In this document: positions 56,431 through 64,000 of the stretch, piece after piece
How the letters are laid out: each line of letters opens with the position of its first letter
How positions within the stretch are numbered: position 1 is the first letter of the stretch
Origin: Plasmopara viticola
Taxonomy: Eukaryota; Oomycota; Peronosporomycetes; Peronosporales; Peronosporaceae
NCBI GenBank assembly: GCA_001695595.3
Contig: MBPM02000024.1
Location: forward strand, 310,001-374,000
Length of the DNA: 64,000 nt
Reading direction: 5' to 3'
Program-made: the position numbers and the translations under genes
The notes under the pieces: generated by a model
Seen by the model: only the letters and a program-made list of their open reading frames with translations
Databases searched by the model: none
What the model was told of the DNA's origin: nothing

Positions 56431-58055
56431 GAGATATCCTAGCCTGCCGCTAAATCTTCAATTAAAAAATCATGTGGGATCAAAGAGGCAGAGGGTTTAT
56501 TCTTTAAGGTGTTTACCTTGAGATCTTTTTCGTTCAAATCGATTATCAGCCTTTGCGAATAGTTGGTCGAACCCAAATAACGTAAAAACGATGCAAATGC
56601 ATTTGCATGGGATAACCAAAAGATGTCCTCGAATAAACATGAAAGGTAAGTATTATTGAATGCCAAATTCTGCCACTTGAAAGTATAAAGACATTGTGAA
56701 ACACCAAATTTTGGCATACACCAACGACCTACCAATAAAGTTGTCGATATACGAGATATTTTGCGTGGGAGTTCTTAAACAGGATTTTGCCTCTTAGGAT
56801 TCCTAGTCTCATACGAGTGCCACCAGCACCTCTTCGAATCGTTACCCTCGCTCCAGGTACATGTAACCAAAAGGCGGTACTTAGTGTGCATACCACCACC
56901 GTAATGGACGCAAAGCTGAAGGGTCAGACTTATTGAAAGCTGTGCACTTTGTTTGTCAAAGCTCAACACCGAGAAAAGCAGCGGTCTGGAGGCCTCGCGC
57001 TGAGGCGTACAGAGGTTGCCAACTCCGAAGCTCAGGGGTCAAATGTTCAAAAAAATTTACCTCCCTCGAAAATACTCCTCCGATCCAGGGTTACTCCAAT
57101 GGATCCGCGGCCTGACCGGCAGGGCGACCCAGCGGGCGATATCAATCGGTCACGCAGGAGTTGCTCCCGCTAATAAAGAAAGCGCACGACCGAGAATGAT
57201 GCGGCCTCCTTTGATCATCTTTACAGTCAAAGCCTGCAAGAACTTACATGCGGAGTGCATCGTGTAGCATGGGCTAGTTCATGAGCGTCAGAATATTTAT
57301 ATGAGGTGGTGTTACTATCCCGCTTCACAAAACGCGTTATGATTGTTTCGTTAATTCCGGTACAACTGCCCGAAGGTCGATACGATCAAGATCAGTCTTT
57401 AAATTGTACGATTTTGCAAATGCCGATCGCTCGAATAATAAATGGTCGCTCACCGGAAGAATTTGCGATTCTTGGCATACCACCTCTCAGCAAATCGCTG
57501 CATGAACTCGTCACTAGCTCACACGTTTATACGTCGTATCAAGTCGAATACTAAAAATATCAAAGTCAATTTTTTTCTGTGCTTCGAATGCATACTGATC
57601 GTCAAGGTGAGCGCCAAAGCAATTGATCGCAACGCTTTGTTGAGCCAGATGACATGTGGTCCGCAATTACAGATGATGTTCACAATCTGAAGCGTCTCTT
57701 TGTAATACTATAACGAAAAGTGCTTTTAGGCCGTTTGATCAAGAACAAGCTATTACTACGACGTTTAATCGTAAATTGCTCGGTTGATTTGAGCATGACA
57801 TAGCTTACGAGGATTAGATTGAGCAGACCACTTAAGAGATGTTCCGCAATTGTCGTGATTCAGTTATTGAACCATTTTCGTGAGTCTAAATTGAAGTTGA
57901 GCAACTCAAAATAACCCACTATAAAGCATACCGATGGTTTCCTTTAAGAACTTATATGTCTTCAATTGAACTTACAACAGATTGTAATTATAGTGCTAAT
58001 GCTCATCACAATTAAGGTTGCTTAAATAACGAACGTCAAAATCATACAAAGGAAC
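56431..58055. other. Gene-free stretch
   Basis: A somewhat GC-richer block at 56.9-57.3 kb has overlapping ORFs in three frames, none recognised. It may be another retroelement fragment. The rest is AT-rich, and no gene was seen. Confidence 0.4.
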
Positions 58056-59237
58056 TTAGATGCAAAGAGGTGCAAGGTTTCGCGCACGCCGGCTATTTGA
58101 CGGTACATGCTGTTTGAAGCGAGCAAGGGCTTTCTTTGTCGAAGAGTCGGCATGATCTTCAGACTTCACGTCGTTATTGTTTGTGTATTTCAAAGCTGCC
58201 TGCTTTTCAAGAATGGAAATGTCGAGCGTGAAAGCTTTCGAATAGCGTGCAGCACCGCGTTTTGAGATGGCATTGTTGTTTCCCTTGTTAATAGTGGGCA
58301 AATCATTCTTGATCAACGCTTTGCAGTCCAATGCATCAGGAAGGCAACGATTCTCCTCATCGCTGTCAGCAGTCGGAGACGTATCGCACTGGTTTGAATA
58401 CTGTGATCCTAATTGTGATGATCTCGCACGCAAGTCTAATTCTACAAAAATAAACGTGATAATTAGAGCTAAAGCTCAATGGCGATCCAATAAAAAAACG
58501 AATAGCTCACCTAGTTGGAATCCAAAGTCGGGACAATGAGTTGACACCTTACTTGGCAGTGGTATGGCCTCGTCACCTATCGCCATAATCGGAGCAAGTA
58601 AAGGCTGCTCAGTGTCAGATTCTGAGTCCGTACGCAAAGAGACGCTTTGATTCCCAAAGAAGGTGCCAGAAGCGTTAGAAAGCCGTCGTTCTGTGGAGAT
58701 TGCACGGTCTAAATTAGACGCATAGCTGCGTAGAAACTTCTTTAGATTGTTAGAACGGGCACTCGTTGTAATCTGCGCTTCTTTTGCAACTTTATTCTCT
58801 TGCGGCACGGGGGCAACAGAAGCATTCTGTGTATCCCGTCGACGTACGTTTATTGACTGCACTGACACGGCTGTAGGCTTCTTTATAACTTCTTTATCGC
58901 TAGTTTGAATCTCCATAGGTATCATCTCGCGCGACTCAAAACGGCTACAAAGACTTCGAACCATTTGTCGCGAGCGAAGTTCTTCCAAAGCACAACGAAC
59001 TGATGATTTCATCGAGCTGACAGGCGAGCGGATCGGAATTGAGGAGAAGTCAGGTAGTGCTAGCTTAAGACGGCGCTCGCTATTCGGATTCTGAACAATA
59101 ATCTCGATACCATCCGCTTTCATCACTTCGCCTTTCGAGCGGTCATTCCGTGGTATTGAGCGACCAATTTGCCAACGCTTGTTCGCAAACGCCGCGATTG
59201 CCACGACAAATACTAGCAGCACAATAAATATTGTCAT
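58056..59237 (-). CDS. Membrane-anchored protein of unknown function
   Basis: Two exons, 59237-58511 and 58441-58056, with a 69-nt GT-AG intron (phase 1), give 370 aa. Joining reads QLELDLRARSSQL and removes a stop. The N-terminus MTIFIVLLVFVVAIAAFANK is one hydrophobic segment followed by Lys/Arg, so a signal anchor or uncleaved signal peptide with the rest in the cytosol is likely. The body is Ser/Arg-rich with acidic patches (DSESDTEQP, TADSDEEN) and short basic motifs, so it is probably largely disordered. A basic C-terminal tail (SNSRRARNLAPLCI) ends it. No known domain was recognised. It may be oomycete-specific. Confidence 0.65.
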
Positions 59238-60546
59238 TTTTTACGGCTAATGGGTAGCAACAATCTTCTTTATTGGTGCTTCGGACCTCGCCGAGATTGC
59301 GCACTTCAAGCTCTTGCAAAAATTGCGTTTGACTTGATGGTCGTGATTGACGATGGTAATAACTGTGCAAAACATCGACCTCATGTATACTCAGACTCTA
59401 TTTTAATCACCGCCCTACTTCAGTCATACTCGCAGTCTTGTCACCGGTACCTGCGCTATTAATGAGCCTTACATGCAGATTAATGAGACTTCTAACTATA
59501 TTGCCAAATCTATCATTGTGGTACAAATTATGTTAATTCACTTGGTGCATACGTAGTAAAGGAGGGAAACTCTTTACCCAAAATCTGTAACTGTGGCATT
59601 GGGTCTGCCATGGTGTAACGACGAGTTGGCGCCTGCAACCAGAAGCTGTTAGGCACAATTAAATGTAGGCGCAAACGCGTTAGTCGATCTATTGCGTGTT
59701 GCTGATCAACAATAATGTCGGAAAGCTACGGTTGCATTTTATACATCTTTCGACATGCAAAATTTAGAATCATGTCGCTCGAAAAGACAAGACTGACAAC
59801 TCCTTCACGACACTTGAACAAGCAAATCACAAAAAACTAATAATTAATGCTTTCAAACAGGTGATAAATGCAGCCAACGATGCCTTCACCATTGTCGCGA
59901 AATGTCTCTTACTTGTTTAAAGCGCTTCATCCTAAAGTTCTTGTTTTGTTGCTAAATCAAGTAGCAACACCTTATTTTGTCGTTTTCGGTACACAATCTG
60001 ATTTTATAATTCATCATCATACTTTCATTAAACATCACTCGATTGTCCGATCAAAAATTCGTCATCTCGTCGACACAATACCTTTTCGCATAATATTTAG
60101 TAAACGCGCGTTTTCGTTTTAGATGTTCGTTATCATACGTATCGGAAATAATGCCCAGAAAACGCCACTCAGTCGTCGGAATATGCATTAGTTTTTGTTG
60201 CTGGGTTGTCAGTGTCTTCTCTCTGCTCTCAGCATCCTAACGCGCATTTGATTTTCCTTCTTCACTAATCGTACTTGTCGCTTGTGTAAATTCGCTGGGT
60301 CTTCGTTTTTTAGATCAACCTCATGTCGCTTCTGTAGCTACCACTTGTACTTTTCATTATAAAAACGACGTCCTTATAAAGCATTATCCGGAGTGTATAT
60401 GTCATGTAATTATGGGCCTTAATCGGTAAAAACTTTGACCTTCAAGCACGGATTGTCTTTGGGTTATATATTAATTGGATACTTCAAAATTTAACACAGA
60501 TACGGTTTAATTTAAGCTGTCTATTGATCACTCTATATTGATCACT
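59238..60546. other. Intergenic between the membrane-anchored protein and the helicase gene
   Basis: AT-rich. Contains the 5' flank of the gene ending at 58056 and the 3' flank of the helicase. The ORF at 59868-60122 (84 aa, +) is hydrophobic but unrecognised and probably fortuitous. Confidence 0.45.
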
Positions 60547-63500
60547 CTATTTCGTCTCGACGTCTATTGTCTTGTTCGTCTTAAAAGTTGTAGTGCTCGC
60601 GGCCGAGCAAGTAAAAGCATCATTGTGGATAAACCTATCGTGATCTTTTGTATGGTGGATAAAAGCTCGCCACGCGACACTTTGCATTAGCAGCGTTGCG
60701 TTGCCAACAATCCACAAACTGCTTTTAGCCCGAGTGATGGCAACATTCATACGACGCTCGTCGGCCCAAAACGTATCGAGAACGTCCTCCACCTTATCGC
60801 CAGTACTGTGCCTTGCTTTCTTTCGACGGCCACCGTGGCTTGTACGGACACAAGAATACACGATGATCTCTTTCTCACGACCCTGAAAGCCGTCCACTGT
60901 GTTCACCTCGATACTCAGTTGGCGGTGAAACTCCGCCTCGAGCTTTTCGATCGCGCCACGCACTTCGTAGATTTGTTGCTTGTATGGTGTAATGACACCA
61001 ATGCGATTTTTCCACTCAGTGCGTGGAAAGGCAACGAGCAGGCATCGAAGAAGTAGGGTCACTGCTTCCACCTCGCTCAGGTTGCGCAGTGAAGTCGACC
61101 CAGTGACTTGACTTTGTGCTCCCTGCACATCGAAAAACAGCAATGGCGTGAAAGCATCGTGCGCGTGGTACTCTTGCGCAGTCCATTCACGCATGGTATC
61201 ATCCTGTACGAGCCGCCCGTTATAAAAATACGTCGACGGGAACTTTGCAATCTCGGGATGCATACGATACTGCTGAGTCAATAACAGAACAGGCGATCCG
61301 TTTTCCACTAGCCGCTGCAGCAAGCTCCGGTCGTAGCCCATTGTCACAAGCTTCCTTGCAATGACCGTAGCTGAAAGTTGACGGTGATCACCAACTAGCA
61401 CAACTCGTTGCGGCCTGAACTTGAAGGGAATCAGCGTACTGGCTTCTACTGCCTGTGCGGCTTCATCAATGATCAGCGCATCGAAATGCTGTGCAAATTC
61501 ACACATTGCCACGGATCCGGCACCACTCAGCGTGCAAAACACAATCTGTGCATTCTTGATGATTCCTTGACGTGCTTCTTTGACACTTGGAAAAGTGTCA
61601 CGGTGTTTTGACACTAAAGTTTCAAGTAAGACCTCTTCCACCTCGCGTGCGAATTTTCTCATTTTCTTGCGATTCGTTTTGCTTTTGCCGTCTTTTCGAG
61701 CCGCGTCAAAGCCCGACACTTGTCGATGATTTTCTGGACGACCGACGCGCACGATACGTGGGCGGTAAAGGTTGTCTTTCGCGCCATCATACAAGCCTTC
61801 ACCCAGCACTCGTACCACGAGTTCATCGACGGCAGCGTTACTAGGAGCAGCCACGAGAACACGAATTGCAGCTTTAGCTGCTGTCATTGCCACCTTTGAG
61901 GTTTGTGTGTCTTGTAGAGATGCTCCTACACGAATTCGAGCCGTGCCCTTTGATTTACTGTTCGAAGAAAGACCACCACCATCTAGTAAAGCTGATAGAA
62001 GGCCTAAAATTGTTTTAGTTTTACCTGTACCTGGCTGTGATTTCATCCAAAACAGAGCAGGACATAGTAAGTTCACACATGCAAATCATTTCATTGCATA
62101 CAAAGCAAAACCTACCGGTCCTTGAATGATCACCCGCCGGTCTTCACCCATGCATCCAAGAATGGCCTGTACTTGCGAGTCATTGTAGTGCTTGTTCAGG
62201 TACTTCAACAAGCGTGGTGAAAGCATCAAAGATGTCGGTTCATTACACTTTTCTGCGTTCGCCACAGTCGACAACTTCCCGCGTATAATCTCTTGCTGGA
62301 GATCGTGAGGAAAAGATAATACTGATTTGATTGCCTGAAACTCGCGAGCACTTGTGATTGTATTGTGTACTTGCTGGATTGACCATCGCCAATTGGGGGT
62401 CCCCTGATTCGACAAACATACTTCTGTCAATTTGTTAAGGTTCTCGACGCCACCATCTCGTTCCGTCTCTTGGACACGAACAAGGACACAGATCTGGTCA
62501 CTTTCATGGGATGTTCCACCTTTGCCCCGAGAACCTCCCACTGCAACCATAGAGTTGCACAGGACAACACCAAAAACCCGCATCTCGTATTTTTTCCAGC
62601 GAGGAGAGCGAAGGAGAACTAAATCGCCGCTCACAAAGTTGGACAGAGCTGGCTCATGAAACGTGAGAATGTAATCGTCATCGGTTCCGTTCCCGGAATA
62701 ACCACTTTCAGAATAAATGGTACTTAAGCCCAGCCCGCCTAATGATGTAGGCTTTCGTTGTCTCCTACAAGGTGTTACGGATGCAAGAAATAAGTGTCGA
62801 ATCGGGCTAGAAATGGTCTCACCTCTTGTGCCCATATTATTGCTGACCGAGGCGGTTAACTCCTCCAGGATCGCCTCAAACTGCACATCACAATAATTCT
62901 TAATGGTTGAGTATTGAGCAGGAAGTTTTCCACTGGCGTACTGTTGAAGTTGCACACTCTTTGTCTTCAATCGAAAAGCATTTTTTGGTGACAATTCCAA
63001 CAAAAAATCGTAGAACTCATCAAGCGCTGGCCATAGCATAGAGCTCTTTGAACTTTGTGCGTTTTTTGCAGTAGTTGACAATGGTCCTGTGCTCGCACGT
63101 TTCCTTTGGTACATTGGGATCGCGCGAGATGACACCAAAGAAGCATTTGATAAAATCGTCTTTGAAGCTTTGGTTCTAACGCTTGTAACACGCTCCAATT
63201 CAGAGGTATCAGTGTTAGGTGATTCAGGACAGACTTTTCGGCCAGAGTCGCTACCTACCGCTTTCAAAGCGGCCTCGAGTACGTTCGAGCTGAGCGAGTC
63301 ATCACTTTCGTCTTCTTCAACGTCTGAATCCAAAGCTGACGATGAAGACGATAAGGTTTCCTTTCGTTCAAAAATATCACCACCCTCAGCTTTCGTCCGA
63401 ACGTTGCCAGCATTTGCTGTTTCAGTGTCTGTAATGCTAGAACGAAATCTTTGCTGCACATTTTGACTTTCCGATTTCGGATTTTCATTCGGTGCTTCGC

Positions 63501-64000
63501 GAGAATGCATTTCAAAGTCATGACAACTAGACGACGATTGTGCAGGTGTCACATCTTTGTCAAATACGGCAGCCTTATTATCAAGATCGTTCTCACCATC
63601 ATCTATCATATTTTCTGGTTTAATCTTGTACTCTGCACAATTTCCTCTGTCTATCGTAGAGACTCGCAAAGATAAGTCATCTTTTCCCACTCCCTCTTGG
63701 TCATCTCGCTCGTTTGCCTCGCACGCTTTACGAATTTTAATTTCACTTCCATCGCTTTCAGTTTTGGCAGAAATGAAGCCTAGGTCAACTTTAATCTTAG
63801 ATTTGGAAAACCTTGCTGATTGAATAGACTCCACTACTTCTTCGTTCCTTGATTTCTGCTTACTAATAGGTACGTGATCAAATAATAGGGTCGACGATGG
63901 TTTGCTGGATATGGATGCTTTCTGATCAAAAGTGAAAATCTTTTCCGTGCCAGCGTGATAACGATCGCCGCAAGAAATTCCATTTCCGTTGGTGTCATCA
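60547..64000 (-). CDS. Sen1/senataxin-like superfamily 1 RNA/DNA helicase (N-terminally partial)
   Basis: Two exons are seen: 64000-62116 (open to the window edge) and 62034-60547, with an 81-nt GT-AG intron that splits the P-loop exactly between GP and PGTGKT. At least 1123 aa. The first about 300 residues are Ser/acidic-rich. A Sen1-type region precedes motif I (QGP/PGTGKTKT). The others follow in order: LIIDEAAQAVEASTLIP (II), VLVGDHRQLSATVI (III), LTQQYRMHPEIAKFPS (IV), VDGFQGREKEIIVYSCVRTS (V) and MNVAITRAKSSLWIVGN (VI). Sen1-type helicases end noncoding transcription and resolve R-loops in the nucleus. UPF1 or SMUBP2 relatives are possible, but the motif wording fits Sen1 best. Confidence 0.88.

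Noticed and set aside
1..64000. CRISPR arrays, tRNA or rRNA genes, bacterial operons
   Set aside because: No spaced repeats, cloverleaf-like segments or rRNA stretches were noticed, and genes have spliceosomal introns. A tRNA scan was not possible by eye, so single tRNAs could be missed.

Overview
The window looks like nuclear DNA of an oomycete, most likely a Peronosporales species (Phytophthora or downy-mildew type). The evidence is short GT-AG introns (about 60-80 nt), a START protein with a FYVE-like zinc finger of the kind expanded in oomycetes, an initiator/FPR-like core promoter before the methionine synthase gene, and many decayed Ty1/copia, Ty3/gypsy and Mutator-like elements. BBS7 (a BBSome subunit) and TBCCD1 (basal-body/centriole positioning) are both intact, which suggests a lineage that still makes flagellated zoospores. 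The species is not determined.

Layout. 1-3000: the end of a KDM8/JMJD5 gene, then BBS7, both on +. 3.0-7.5 kb: gene-free, with a decayed gypsy integrase at about 6.1-6.9 kb. 7.5-9.9 kb: cobalamin-independent methionine synthase (-). 9.9-15.9 kb: gene-free, with a foldback-like inverted repeat at 15.1-15.7 kb. 15.9-24.2 kb: a gene island with TBCCD1 (-), a START/FYVE-like protein (-), a PH-domain protein (+) and the AAA ATPase AFG2/SPATA5 (+). 24.2-38 kb: a transposon cluster in which a 4.6-kb copia element with both LTRs and a 5-bp target duplication sits inside the gag of a decayed chromodomain gypsy element, followed by a second decayed copia element. 38.6-42.1 kb: a ubiquitin-like/beta-barrel fusion protein (+) and a two-PDZ protein (-). 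42.7-45.5 kb: a Mutator-like element with terminal inverted repeats. 46.1-46.5 kb: a SINE-like retroposon. 46.5-58 kb: gene-free, with gypsy remnants at 49.9-50.6 and 55.6-56.4 kb. 58.0-59.2 kb: a membrane-anchored protein of unknown function (-). 60.5-64 kb: a Sen1/senataxin-like helicase (-) that runs off the window.

The genes are ordinary housekeeping or ciliary genes and do not form one pathway. No new multi-gene system was found. The strongest unusual signals are a candidate AT-AC (U12-type) intron in TBCCD1, a copia LTR carrying two heat-shock-element arrays and three TGACGTCA sites upstream of a TATA box, a SINE-like retroposon with 15-bp flanking repeats, a foldback structure, and a 17-bp in-place inverted duplication inside a gypsy relic. 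Splice sites were placed by reading frame and remembered family alignments, not by transcripts.
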